This document shows, piece after piece, positions 1-8,261 of a stretch of DNA of 64,000 bases. The stretch covers positions 3,600,501 through 3,664,500 of the forward strand of contig NZ_CP117435.1 of the NCBI RefSeq assembly GCF_030687495.1. The letters run 5' to 3'. Numbering within the stretch: position 1 is the stretch's first letter; the number at the start of each line of letters is the position of its first letter. The notes beneath the pieces were generated by a model that worked only from the letters and a program-made list of their open reading frames with translations, searched no databases and was not told the DNA's origin. This stretch comes from Pseudomonas sp. FP453. Its GTDB lineage: Bacteria > Pseudomonadota > Gammaproteobacteria > Pseudomonadales > Pseudomonadaceae. The position numbers and the translations under genes are program-made.

Positions 1-994
1 CGAGCATGCGTTCGCCGCCAAAGACGTAGGACTGGATTTCCTGGGTCTCTTCGCGATTTTTCAGCTTGCGCTTGCCTTCGGCATCCCCCAGTTCGCCCGG
101 TGCCAGTGGGTCGGCGAATTCGATGCTGGTGGAGTTGCGGGTCTCGGTGTCCTTGTAGCGGCTGTAGAGGGTGCGCAGGTAATAGCTGCTGAGGTCGTCG
201 GGCTTGTAGTCGAAGTTCAGGCCGCCACCGGCGCGTTCGCGGCTGATGTCGTAGTCGCGCTGTTCGAATTCGTTGAGCTTGGCGCCGTCGGTGAAGTCCC
301 AGGCGCCGCCGGTTTCAACGTTGTCCGAGCCGAAGTCGCGCTTCTGCCAGCTGAGTGCGGCGGCGACGCCGAAGTTGTCGATGCCGTCGCCGAGGCTGAA
401 ACGGTTGCTGGCGGCGCCGGAGAATTTGGGGCTGGTCTGGTGGGTGTTCTTGTCGTAGCTGGCTTCGCTGCTGCCGGTGTAGAACAGGCCTTTGTGGTCG
501 AAGGCCGAGAGGCTTTGCACATCGACGGTGCCGCCGAGGGAGTTGGCGTCCATGTCCGGGGTGAGGGTCTTGATCACCGACAGCGACTGCACCAGCTCCG
601 AAGGCAGCACATCGAGGGCCACGGCGCGGCGTGCGCTTTCCGGGGCGGGCACGAGGGTGCCGTTGATGGTCACGCTGTTGAGGTCCGGGCCCAGGCCACG
701 CACGCTGACGAAGCGCCCTTCGCCCTGGTCGCGCTCGACGCTGACACCCGGCAGGCGCTGCACCGCTTCGGCGACGTTTTCATCCGGCAACTGGGCGACG
801 CCGTCGGCGTGCACCACGCTCTTGATGCTGTCGGCGGTGCGCTGTTCTTTCAGCGCCGAATCGATCGCGGCGGCCTGGCCGACCACTTCGACGTGCTCGG
901 TGGTGGCCGCTTCGGCCGCGTTGATCCGCTCGCTGGCCATGGCCAGGGCCAAGGCGGTAAGCGTGAAGCCGACGAGCCCGGTGCGCTTGTACAT
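1..994 (-). CDS. TonB-dependent receptor, N-terminal part (3' end outside window)
   Basis: Outer-membrane TonB-dependent transporter; substrate unknown. The reading frame starts at ATG 994 after a GGGGAGGA ribosome site and stays open to the window edge, giving 331 codons of a protein that is normally 700-1000 residues. Residues 1-26 form a signal peptide. The plug domain follows, with PDENVAEAVQRLPGVSVERD and VRGLGPDLNSVTING, then the SLGGTVDV plug end and the start of the barrel. These plug motifs match the large TonB-Xanth-Caul (TIGR01782-like) receptor subfamily more than classical siderophore receptors. No FecA-type signalling domain precedes the plug, and no sigma/anti-sigma pair lies beside it. 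Family certain; substrate not inferable. Confidence 0.9.
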   Translation of the reverse strand, partial: MYKRTGLVGFTLTALALAMASERINAAEAATTEHVEVVGQAAAIDSALKEQRTADSIKSVVHADGVAQLPDENVAEAVQRLPGVSVERDQGEGRFVSVRGLGPDLNSVTINGTLVPAPESARRAVALDVLPSELVQSLSVIKTLTPDMDANSLGGTVDVQSLSAFDHKGLFYTGSSEASYDKNTHQTSPKFSGAASNRFSLGDGIDNFGVAAALSWQKRDFGSDNVETGGAWDFTDGAKLNEFEQRDYDISRERAGGGLNFDYKPDDLSSYYLRTLYSRYKDTETRNSTSIEFADPLAPGELGDAEGKRKLKNREETQEIQSYVFGGERML

Positions 995-1164
995 GCAATC
1001 CTCCCCAAGAATCCGTTGGCGCCAGGCAAGAGGCCCGGCAACTGGGAGGGCAAGCTAGGGGTGGGGGATGACGGTTCTGTGACAGGTACAGCGTGTGAAG
1101 GCCATAACCCGGGGTTTGGAGCGACCTCAAGCGTACAAATGAGCTGAAATGACCTCGGTCAACC

Positions 1165-1267
1165 TGTGGGAGCTGGCTTGTGTGGGAGCTGGCTTGCCTG
1201 CGATAGCATCACCCGGGTGTTACTGAAAGACCGAGGTGTCTGCATCGCAGGCAAGCCAGCTCCCACA
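1165..1267. repeat. REP doublet (BIME-like)
   Basis: Two inverted copies of the GTGGGAGCTGGCTTG-type REP motif flank a non-conserved centre, with an extra half copy at the left. It lies in the 403-bp gap between the divergent TonB receptor and GGDEF genes (995-1397). The rest of that gap shows only promoter-like sequence and no further gene. Confidence 0.85.
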
Positions 1268-1397
1268 TTTGATCTGTGTTTGCCAGTGAATGGTGCTTAG
1301 GACATGAGCTGATTCGACCCACCCACCCCGTCACGCAACTGTCACAACCATCTGCTGTGCTGGCGCCCACGACTGAATTACCCCAAGGACGCCGGCC

Positions 1398-2312
1398 ATG
1401 TTCTCCGTGCTCAAACCCCACCGCTGGAAACTCTCCCTGCTGCTGATCGCCGCCAACCTCGGGCTGATCCTGCACCTGGCCTGTGGCGAGTTGAAAAGCT
1501 TCAGCGAATGGGTGTGGCTGGACATCTTCGGCGAAGGCGGCTCCGCCCTGCTCGCCCTGGTGTGGCTCGGCCTGGTGCTGAAAAGCCGTCCCGCCGGGCG
1601 CGTCACCAACTACCTGGCATTGGGCCTGTCGTGCATCTTTTTCTCGTGGTGGATCGACAGCCTCGACGAGTTCATCCGCCTGCCCGACAGCATCACCTGG
1701 GACCACTGGCTCGAGTCCGGGCCGATGCCGGTGGGCATGATTTTGCTGACCATCGGCATCTACCACTGGCACCGCGAACAACTGGCGATCAGTGCGCAGA
1801 TGGAGAAACGCGAGCGGCTGTTCCGCGAGCATCGCCTGTTCGACAAACTCACGCCCCTGGCCGGCGCCGACTACCTCAAGCGCCAGCTCGCCGACAGCCT
1901 GCGTGACAGCCAGGAGCAGCAGCAACCGCTGTCGCTGCTGGCCCTGGACCTGGACAACTTCGCCGCCATCAACCAGGCCTATGGGCATGCCGAAGGCGAT
2001 GCGGTGTTGCAAGCCCTCAGCCATGTGCTGTTGCTGAACCTGCGCCGTCAGGATTTGCTCTGCCGCCTGGCCGGCGACCGCTTCGTGGTGCTGCTGCCCA
2101 ACACCGGCGAACGCCAGGCCCAGCTACTTGCGCTGGAGCTGCAACAGACCGTGCGCGCCCTCGCCCACAAGACCCGGCTGCAAGGCGAACGCCTGCAACT
2201 GGCGGCGACCACCGCCGTGGTCATGGCCCTGGACGAGGCGCCGCAGGATTTACTCAAGCGCCTCAACCTGGCGCTGGCCCGCGCCAAGCAACCGCTTGCG
2301 AAAAGCGCCTGA
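1398..2312 (+). CDS. membrane protein with degenerate GGDEF domain
   Basis: 304-residue inner-membrane protein. About four hydrophobic segments fall in residues 12-122 (near 12-28, 46-62, 72-86 and 110-122), followed by a short linker and a C-terminal GGDEF-fold domain (about 150-300). The domain keeps the LDLDNF and YGHAEGD features, but the signature reads AGDRF at residues 225-229 instead of GGDEF/GGEEF: the first glycine is alanine and the catalytic-loop glutamate is arginine. Diguanylate cyclase activity is therefore doubtful, and a GTP/c-di-GMP sensing or scaffold role is more likely. Its stop is one base before the start of the following AraC gene, so the two are probably co-transcribed. 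Confidence 0.85.
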   Translation: MFSVLKPHRWKLSLLLIAANLGLILHLACGELKSFSEWVWLDIFGEGGSALLALVWLGLVLKSRPAGRVTNYLALGLSCIFFSWWIDSLDEFIRLPDSITWDHWLESGPMPVGMILLTIGIYHWHREQLAISAQMEKRERLFREHRLFDKLTPLAGADYLKRQLADSLRDSQEQQQPLSLLALDLDNFAAINQAYGHAEGDAVLQALSHVLLLNLRRQDLLCRLAGDRFVVLLPNTGERQAQLLALELQQTVRALAHKTRLQGERLQLAATTAVVMALDEAPQDLLKRLNLALARAKQPLAKSA

Positions 2313-2313
2313 G

Positions 2314-3351
2314 ATGGCGGTGAAAACCGACTGGTATGAAGCCGACAGCCGCTTCATCCCGGGGCATTACCAACCCGCCACCCTGATCGACCTGGCGTTG
2401 TCGCGGGACATCGACAGCCATCGCCTGCTGCGCGGCACCGGGCTGTTTCATGAGGACATCCTGGCGGGCACTGCGCGGCTGAGCCCACAGCAGTTCCTCG
2501 GCCTGATCGGCAACAGCCGCAAACTGCTGGATGCCGACGACAGCAGCTTCCTGTTCGGCCAACGCTTGCTGCCCGGCTACTACGGCGCGGCCAGCCATGC
2601 CTTGGGCCACGCGCAGAACCTGCATCAGGCGCTGGACATCCTGATCCAGCAGCAAGTGCTGCTCAGCCCGCTGGTCACCCTGCAATTGGCGCTGGATGAG
2701 CACCACGCCTACCTGTATTGGCTGGACAGTTGTGGTGCCGGCGAACACTGGCGTTTCCTGCTCGAAGCCAGCATGACCTCGCTGGTTGCCATGAGCCAAT
2801 GGCTCAGCGGTGAACGCCTGCCGTGGGTGGCCAGTTTCAGCCATGCCGAGCCGCGTTATGTCGAGCAGTACTGGGTGCACCTGGGCGAAGACACGCGCTT
2901 CGAACGCCCGCTGGACATGCTCTGCATCCCCCGCGAATACCTCACCCGCACGTGGCCGGGCGCGTCCGTCACGGCTGGGCAGGTCGCGCGCCAGCAGGCC
3001 CGTGAGCAGATCGAACAGTTGGGCTTTGCCGCCAGCTTTCTCGATTGCCTCGACGACTACCTGCGCGACCTGGTGCGCCAACCGCCGAGCCTGGAACAGG
3101 CAGCGCAGGCGTTCGCCATGAGCCCGGCGACCCTCAAGCGCAAGCTGCACAAGCACGACACCGGGTTTCAGCAGCAAGTGGACCGGGTGCGCAAGCAGGT
3201 GGCGTTGCACCTGTACCAGGTCAAGGGCTACAGCAATGAGGAAGTGGCGGCGTACTTGAATTTCAACGATGCGGCGAACTTCCGTCGCGCGTTCAAACGC
3301 TGGACCGGCAGCACACCCAACCTGATCCGCCAGCTGTTCAACAGCCGCTAG
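2314..3351 (+). CDS. AraC-family regulator with arabinose-binding-like N-terminal domain
   Basis: 345-residue cytoplasmic regulator of the OruR/ArgR-like class. An N-terminal effector domain (about 20-200, PF12625 type) precedes a C-terminal AraC double helix-turn-helix (about 245-340). The latter is recognisable from SPATLKRKLHKHDTGFQQQV and SNEEVAAYLNFNDAANFRRA. ATG 2314 was chosen because it directly follows the stop of the GGDEF gene (TGAGATG). A longer frame upstream is only the shadow of that gene. Its last 14 bases overlap the convergent LysR gene. Target genes are unknown; the coupling suggests it acts with the GGDEF-like membrane protein. Confidence 0.88.
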   Translation: MAVKTDWYEADSRFIPGHYQPATLIDLALSRDIDSHRLLRGTGLFHEDILAGTARLSPQQFLGLIGNSRKLLDADDSSFLFGQRLLPGYYGAASHALGHAQNLHQALDILIQQQVLLSPLVTLQLALDEHHAYLYWLDSCGAGEHWRFLLEASMTSLVAMSQWLSGERLPWVASFSHAEPRYVEQYWVHLGEDTRFERPLDMLCIPREYLTRTWPGASVTAGQVARQQAREQIEQLGFAASFLDCLDDYLRDLVRQPPSLEQAAQAFAMSPATLKRKLHKHDTGFQQQVDRVRKQVALHLYQVKGYSNEEVAAYLNFNDAANFRRAFKRWTGSTPNLIRQLFNSR

Positions 3352-4219
3352 CCAGCCGCTCGCGCAAGAACTCCACCAGCGCCTGCACCGGCCGTGAGCT
3401 TTGCCGGTGCTGCGGGTACACCGCCGACAGGGTCAGGTCTTCGGGGGCGAATTCGTCCAATACGCTGACCAGGCGCCCGTCCTTCAGCGCGTCGCCGACG
3501 ATAAAGGTCGGCAGATAGGTCACGCCCAGACCGGCGATGGCGGTGTCGCGCAACAGATCACCGTTGTTCACGCGCATGCGCCCGCTCACATTCAGCGCCT
3601 GCACCTGGCCCTTGAAGCGCCATTGCACCTGGCGGCCATGGCCGTAAGGCAGGCAGTCGTGCGCGGCGAGATCCTCCGGTTTTTGCGGCGTACCGCGCAG
3701 CGCCAGGTAGTCGGGGCTGGCGCAGTACACCCGGGGAATACTGGCGATACGGCGGGCAATCAGGGTGGAGTCTTCCAGGGTGCCGATGCGCAAGACCAGG
3801 TCGTAGCCTTCGCCGATCAGGTCCACGGGGCGGTCGCTGAGATCGACCTCCACCGCCACTTGCGGATGACGCTGCAAAAACAGCGGCAACAGGCAACCCA
3901 GGTGGGCCATGGCAAACGACAACGGCGCGCTGAGGCGAATGGTGCCGCGCGGTTCGCTGTTCTGCCCGGCGATGCCCTGCTCCACTTGCTCGACTTCACC
4001 GAGCAGGCGCAGGGCCGATTCGTAGTAACTCTGGCCCAGGGGCGTGACATCCAGGCGGCGGGTGGAACGGTTGAGCAGACGCACGCCGAGGCGGTCTTCC
4101 AGCTGGATCAGGCGGCGGCTGACGAACTGCTTGGACAGGCCGAGCTGTTCGGCGGCGGCGGTGAAGCTGCCGGACTCCATGACCTGGCAGAACAGGCGCA
4201 TGTCTTCAAAGGGGTTCAT
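3338..4219 (-). CDS. LysR-family transcriptional regulator
   Basis: 293-residue LysR regulator: winged helix at about 1-60 (FTAAAEQLGLSKQFVSRRL), then a two-lobed LysR substrate-binding domain (about 88-290). ATG 4219 was preferred over an upstream in-frame codon because MNPFEDMRLFCQVMESGSF is the typical start of this subfamily. It sits downstream of, and on the same strand as, the YcaC/amidohydrolase operon. A REP and about 150 bases separate it from ycaC, so it may have its own promoter. Whether it controls that operon cannot be told from sequence. Its 3' end overlaps the convergent AraC gene by 14 bases. Confidence 0.9.
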   Translation of the reverse strand: MNPFEDMRLFCQVMESGSFTAAAEQLGLSKQFVSRRLIQLEDRLGVRLLNRSTRRLDVTPLGQSYYESALRLLGEVEQVEQGIAGQNSEPRGTIRLSAPLSFAMAHLGCLLPLFLQRHPQVAVEVDLSDRPVDLIGEGYDLVLRIGTLEDSTLIARRIASIPRVYCASPDYLALRGTPQKPEDLAAHDCLPYGHGRQVQWRFKGQVQALNVSGRMRVNNGDLLRDTAIAGLGVTYLPTFIVGDALKDGRLVSVLDEFAPEDLTLSAVYPQHRQSSRPVQALVEFLRERLASGC

Positions 4220-4284
4220 TGTCGCTTCTCGGTGGACATTTAAGCGGTTGTATAACCGGTTAGTCGCAACACCACAAACCAAAA

Positions 4285-4345
4285 TGTGGGAGCTGGCTTA
4301 TGTGGGAGCGGGCTTGCCCGCTCCCACACAAGCCCGGCTCCCACA
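4285..4345. repeat. REP cluster
   Basis: Three to four tightly packed REP half-sites of the GTGGGAGC type in both orientations, in the gap between the LysR gene and ycaC. Possible transcript stabiliser or terminator-like structure at the end of the ycaC operon. Confidence 0.8.
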
Positions 4346-4372
4346 GGGTTCAGCGGTGTTTTGCGGGTGGGG

Positions 4373-4987
4373 TTATTTGGTGAACGCCGAGTAGCTGTTC
4401 ATCAGGTTGCGGTAGTTGGGAATGCGCGGCGACAGCAGGTTGGCCAAGCCTTCCATGTCGTTGCGCCAGTCGCGCTGCAGCTCGCAGGCCACGGCGAACC
4501 AGTTGACCAGTTGTGCACCGGCAGCGGTCATGCGCGCCCAGGCGGCCTGTTGCACGGTTTCGTTGAAGGTGCCCGAGGCATCGGTAACCACGAACACTTC
4601 AAAGCCTTCCTCCAGCGCGCACAGGGTCGGGAACGCCACGCACACGTCGGTCACGACGCCCGCAATGATGATCTGCTTGCGACCGGTCGCCTTCACCGCC
4701 TTGACGAAATCTTCGTTGTCCCAGGCGTTGATCTGGCCAGGCCGGGCAATGTACGGCGCGTCCGGGAACAGTTCCTTGAGTTCCGGCACCAGCGGGCCGT
4801 TGGGGCCGCTTTCAAAGCTGGTGGTGAGGATAGTCGGCAGGTTGAAGAACTTCGCCACATCGGCCAGGGCCAGGACGTTGTTCTTGAATTCGTTGGGGGA
4901 GAAATCCTGGACCAGGGAAATCAGGCCAGTCTGGTGATCGACCAACAGTACAACCGCGTCATCTTTGTTCAAGCGTGGGCTAGCCAT
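4373..4987 (-). CDS. ycaC: YcaC-family isochorismatase-like hydrolase
   Basis: 204-residue cysteine hydrolase of the isochorismatase superfamily, very close to E. coli YcaC in length and sequence throughout. Asp17 (in LLVDHQTG), Arg82 and Cys116 (in GVVTDVCVAFP) occupy the expected active-site positions, and the NINAWDNEDF-like loop is present as QINAWDNEDF. The physiological substrate of YcaC enzymes is not established. The gene starts 28 bases after the amidohydrolase stop and forms the last gene of a three-gene operon. Both upstream neighbours handle small organic molecules, which suggests a detoxification or amide-degrading route. Confidence 0.9.
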   Translation of the reverse strand: MASPRLNKDDAVVLLVDHQTGLISLVQDFSPNEFKNNVLALADVAKFFNLPTILTTSFESGPNGPLVPELKELFPDAPYIARPGQINAWDNEDFVKAVKATGRKQIIIAGVVTDVCVAFPTLCALEEGFEVFVVTDASGTFNETVQQAAWARMTAAGAQLVNWFAVACELQRDWRNDMEGLANLLSPRIPNYRNLMNSYSAFTK

Positions 4988-5014
4988 GGTTCAACTCCTT
5001 ACGGGGATGGGAAA

Positions 5015-6853
5015 TCAGAAAGCAAAGCAGGAACAGCCAAACGCGCCCCAGAAGCCCTGGAAGTCGCTGACCGGCACGCTGGAAAGCCGTGCCTTTTCGT
5101 GGCTGTGGACATGCACGCCGCAGGGGCCGCTGCATTGGTGGACTTGCGCCTGCAACGGCGAACTTGGACGCCAGTGACCCGGCACCTTGACCACCGGCGA
5201 CCAGTCCGGCAGCACCGGCACCCGCGGTGGGGCGTAGTCTTCGAAGTCGCCGGCGCCGTAGACCACCTTGCCGCCGACCACGGTCAGTACCGATTCGATC
5301 CACTTGATGGCTTCTTCATCGACACTGAAAAAGTCCGCCGACAGTGCGGCGACGTCCGCCAATTGGCCGACCTTGATCTGGCCTTTCTTGCCCTGCTCGG
5401 ACGAGAACCAGGCGCTGCCATGGGTGAAGAGTTCCAGCGCGGTGAGGCGCGGCAAGCCTTCGGCGTGCAGCTCCAGGCCGCCGACGGTGCGGCCGCTGAC
5501 CATCCAGTACAGCGAGGTCCACGGGTTGTAGCTCGACACCCGCGTGGCGTCGGTGCCCGCCCCGACCGGCACGCCTTCGGCGAGCATGCGCTTGATCGGC
5601 GGCGTGGCTTCGGCCGCCTTGGCGCCGTAGCGCTCGACGAAGTATTCGCCCTGGAATGCCATGCGGTCCTGGATCGCAATACCGCCGCCAAGGGCACGCA
5701 CACGCTCGATGTTTTTCGGCGTGATGGTTTCCGCGTGGTCGAAGAACCACGGCAGGCCATTGAATGGAATGTCGCGGTTGACCTTCTCGAACACGTCGAG
5801 CATGCGCGAGATGGACTCGTCATACGTGGCATGCAGGCGGAACGGCCAGCGCTGCTCCACCAGGTGGCGCACCACCGGTTCCAGCTCCTGCTCCATGGTC
5901 AGCGGCAGGTCCGGGCGCGGCTCGAGGAAGTCTTCGAAGTCGGCGGCCGAGAACACCAGCATCTCGCCGGCGCCGTTGTGGCGCAGGTAGTCATCGCCCT
6001 GGTGCAGGGTGACGCTGCCAGTCCAGTTCTTGAAGTCGCTGAGTTCTTCCTTGGGCTTCTGGGTGAACAGGTTGTAGGCGATGCGCACCGTCAACTGTTC
6101 GTCCTTGGCCAGTTGCTCGATCACCGCGTAGTCATCGGGGTAGTTCTGGAAACCACCGCCGGCATCGATGGCGCTGGTCAGGCCGAGGCGATTGAGTTCA
6201 CGCATGAACTGGCGGGTCGAGTTGACCTGGTATTCCAGCGGCAGTTTCGGGCCTTTGGCGAGGGTCGAATACAGGATCATCGCGTTGGGGCGCGCCACCA
6301 GCATGCCGGTGGGGTTGCCGTTGCTGTCACGCACGATCTCGCCGCCCGGCGGGTTCGGCGTGTCCTTGGTGTAGCCGGCGACGCGCAAGGCGGCGCGGTT
6401 GAGCAAGGCGCGGTCGTACAGGTGCAGGACGAACACCGGGGTATCTGGCGCGGCCTGGTTCAATTCGTCCAGGGTCGGCATGCGTTTTTCGGCGAACTGG
6501 AATTCGTTCCAGCCACCGACCACGCGCACCCATTGCGGCGTCGGGGTGCGGTCGCCCTGGTCCTTGAGCATGCGCAACGCATCGGCCAGGGACGGCACGC
6601 CTTCCCAGCGCAGTTCCAGGTTGTAGTTCAAGCCGCCACGGATCAGGTGCAGGTGCGAGTCATTGAGGCCGGGGATCACGGTGCGGCCCTTGAGGTCGAT
6701 GACCTGGGTGCCGCTGCCGCGCAGGGCCATGGCTTCACCGTCGGTGCCGACGGCAACAAAGCGGCCCTGGTGGATGGCGACGGCGGTGGCGCGCGGGTTT
6801 TCCCGGTCCACGGTGTGGAACTGGCCATTGAACAGAATCAGGTCGGCGTTCAT
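5015..6853 (-). CDS. amidohydrolase family protein (YtcJ/Amidohydro_3 type)
   Basis: 612-residue metal-dependent hydrolase of the PF07969 group, which includes YtcJ and N-substituted formamide deformylase. Visible features: an N-terminal beta domain (NADLILFNG), the metal site DSHLHL near residue 66, a later HATYDE histidine and FDHAET, and GTDA near the C-terminal end of the barrel. The last ~50 residues are an unusual Cys/His-rich tail (HQCSGPCGVHVHSH) beyond the normal fold end. The start ATG overlaps the stop of the upstream ABM gene by four bases (ATGA), indicating translational coupling. Substrate unknown, probably an amide, carbamate or formamide. Family assignment is firm. Confidence 0.88.
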   Translation of the reverse strand: MNADLILFNGQFHTVDRENPRATAVAIHQGRFVAVGTDGEAMALRGSGTQVIDLKGRTVIPGLNDSHLHLIRGGLNYNLELRWEGVPSLADALRMLKDQGDRTPTPQWVRVVGGWNEFQFAEKRMPTLDELNQAAPDTPVFVLHLYDRALLNRAALRVAGYTKDTPNPPGGEIVRDSNGNPTGMLVARPNAMILYSTLAKGPKLPLEYQVNSTRQFMRELNRLGLTSAIDAGGGFQNYPDDYAVIEQLAKDEQLTVRIAYNLFTQKPKEELSDFKNWTGSVTLHQGDDYLRHNGAGEMLVFSAADFEDFLEPRPDLPLTMEQELEPVVRHLVEQRWPFRLHATYDESISRMLDVFEKVNRDIPFNGLPWFFDHAETITPKNIERVRALGGGIAIQDRMAFQGEYFVERYGAKAAEATPPIKRMLAEGVPVGAGTDATRVSSYNPWTSLYWMVSGRTVGGLELHAEGLPRLTALELFTHGSAWFSSEQGKKGQIKVGQLADVAALSADFFSVDEEAIKWIESVLTVVGGKVVYGAGDFEDYAPPRVPVLPDWSPVVKVPGHWRPSSPLQAQVHQCSGPCGVHVHSHEKARLSSVPVSDFQGFWGAFGCSCFAF

Positions 6854-7440
6854 AGGGTTTCCTTTACAGAGGCTTCAAGCCAGGGAGCGAACAGGCGGGT
6901 GGCGGCCGGCATCAGCAGGTAGACCACCAGCAGGACGATGGTCAGGGTGATCAGGAAAGTGGCGACCACGTAGTTGGAGAGAAACGGGTGCAGGCGCAGC
7001 ACCGGGCCCCAGATGATCGGGATCAGCAGGGTCAGGGGCAGGATCACGAACAGGGTGACCACGGCTTGCTTCCAGCGTGGCGGCTTGGCGGCGTGTTCGG
7101 TTTCGGGGTTGAACCAGAACTCGTTGACGGCGCCGATTTCGGTGTTGTCGCCGTCGGCGAGCATGGGGGCGGCTTCGGCGATCAGGTCGTTGCGTTCGGG
7201 GGAGTCGAGCCAGCGTTCCAGGGCATCGGTGGAGCGGTAGCGCAGGACGCAGGTGAACAGCGCGAGGTGGTTTTGTTTGCTGCGTACGACGTCCACGCCG
7301 AGGTGGCCGGGGCGTTCGCCGGCGATGCGCACGATGCGGCGCAGCCAGGCTTCGTAATTGGCTTCGTGGCCGGGTTTGATGAGGTGTTTGACGACCAGGG
7401 TGACGACTTCGTCGGGGCTGGTTTTGGGTGTTGGGTCCAT
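6850..7440 (-). CDS. antibiotic-biosynthesis-monooxygenase (ABM) domain membrane protein
   Basis: 196-residue protein. Residues about 12-105 form a ferredoxin-like ABM domain (VTLVVKHLIKPGHEANYEAW, then HLALFTCVLRY). Two strong transmembrane helices follow in the C-terminal third, separated by a short loop with LHPFLSNYV. This ABM plus two-helix layout is a known but uncharacterised family. ATG 7440 begins MDPTPKTSPDEV; a longer open frame upstream crosses repeat DNA and lacks coding character, so it was not used. First gene of the operon with the amidohydrolase (4-base overlap) and ycaC. The promoter should lie in 7441-7540. Confidence 0.82.
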   Translation of the reverse strand: MDPTPKTSPDEVVTLVVKHLIKPGHEANYEAWLRRIVRIAGERPGHLGVDVVRSKQNHLALFTCVLRYRSTDALERWLDSPERNDLIAEAAPMLADGDNTEIGAVNEFWFNPETEHAAKPPRWKQAVVTLFVILPLTLLIPIIWGPVLRLHPFLSNYVVATFLITLTIVLLVVYLLMPAATRLFAPWLEASVKETL

Positions 7441-7542
7441 GGTGTTTGATTCCCCCCCTGGAGAGTTGAGCGATGGGGGGAGTTTGGTAGGGATTACTTG
7501 GGGGGAATTGGATGTATGTGCTGTTTGGGGTGGGCTGCGTAC

Positions 7543-8210
7543 ATATCCGTTATTTGGGTAACGGCGGCTTAGGGTTCCGCCCTTACGGCGGCTCACTTTT
7601 GAAGAGCGCAAAAGTAAGCAAAACGCTCTTGCCCCAACACTCGGTGCCTCGCCCAGGCTCGGCATGCCCGTAATCCATGTCGAATTCCGGCCAGCGTGTT
7701 TAACGGGGCGCCCAAGATCAAAATCAAAAGCAAAGCGAGGCGGCCTGACAGCCGACCTGATCGATGAAGCGTGCGCGTTCTCCTGTGGGAGCTGGCTTGC
7801 CTGCGATGGCATCAACTGGGTGTGCCTGATGTACCGAATTGCCTGCATCGCAGGCAAGCCAGCTCCCACATTTTGAACCGAGCTCGACAGGACAAATACC
7901 GGTCGGCTACTAGGCCGCCGCGCTCTGGCTTTTGATCTTACTTGCCCCGTCAAACACGCTGGCCGAACGCAGGCTTGAATCCGTGGGCAACCCGGCAGGA
8001 CGCCGGGTTAGCCGCACTGGGCCATGGATGGCCCATTGCGGCGGCCCACGGATTCAAGCCTGCGTTCGGGCACACCGAGCCTAGGCGAGGTGCCGAGTGT
8101 TGGGGCAAGAGCCCTTTGGTTACTTTGGGCTGGGCCGGCATTCCGGCTTTTCCAAAGTGACCCGCTGTAAGAGCGGAACCATAAGCCGCCGTTACCTAAA
8201 TAACGGATAT
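7543..8210. mobile_element. MITE-like palindromic element, copy A
   Basis: 668-bp intergenic block whose ends are inverted repeats. The left arm begins ATATCCGTTATTTGGGTAAC and the right arm is its near-perfect reverse complement ending at 8210. The arms stay similar inward for over 100 bases (left to ~7672, right from ~8092), including the shared CCCCAACACTCGGTGCCTCG segment. Inside are a REP doublet (7784-7870), a stretch AAGATCAAAATCAAAAGC, and a nested inverted repeat (about 7967-7990 with 8041-8067). There is no transposase and no credible gene. The same family recurs at 17662-18121. It accounts for nearly all of the 820-base gene-free stretch 7441-8261. Confidence 0.7.
7784..7870. repeat. 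REP doublet nested in element A
   Basis: Two inverted REP motifs (GTGGGAGCTGGCTTGCC and its complement) around a 50-base variable centre, inside the MITE-like element. Confidence 0.85.
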
Positions 8211-8214
8211 ACAC

Positions 8215-8244
8215 ACCACCACCAACAACAACAACAACAACAAC
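8215..8244. repeat. CCA/CAA trinucleotide run
   Basis: About ten perfect trinucleotide units (three ACC then AAC units) immediately outside the right end of element A and just downstream of the 8262-9221 gene. A simple-sequence tract prone to slippage; no function inferred. Confidence 0.8.
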
Positions 8245-8261
8245 GCCTACGACTCTAAACT

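Noticed and set aside
4286..6922. An 878-residue open frame on the plus strand
   Set aside because: Antisense to the ycaC and amidohydrolase genes, starts inside a REP, and shows no domain.
7664..7876. Short frame reading HVEFRPACLTGRPRSKSKAK inside element A, repeated in element B
   Set aside because: Often annotated as hypothetical protein in Pseudomonas, but it lies wholly within repeat DNA and its conservation follows the element.
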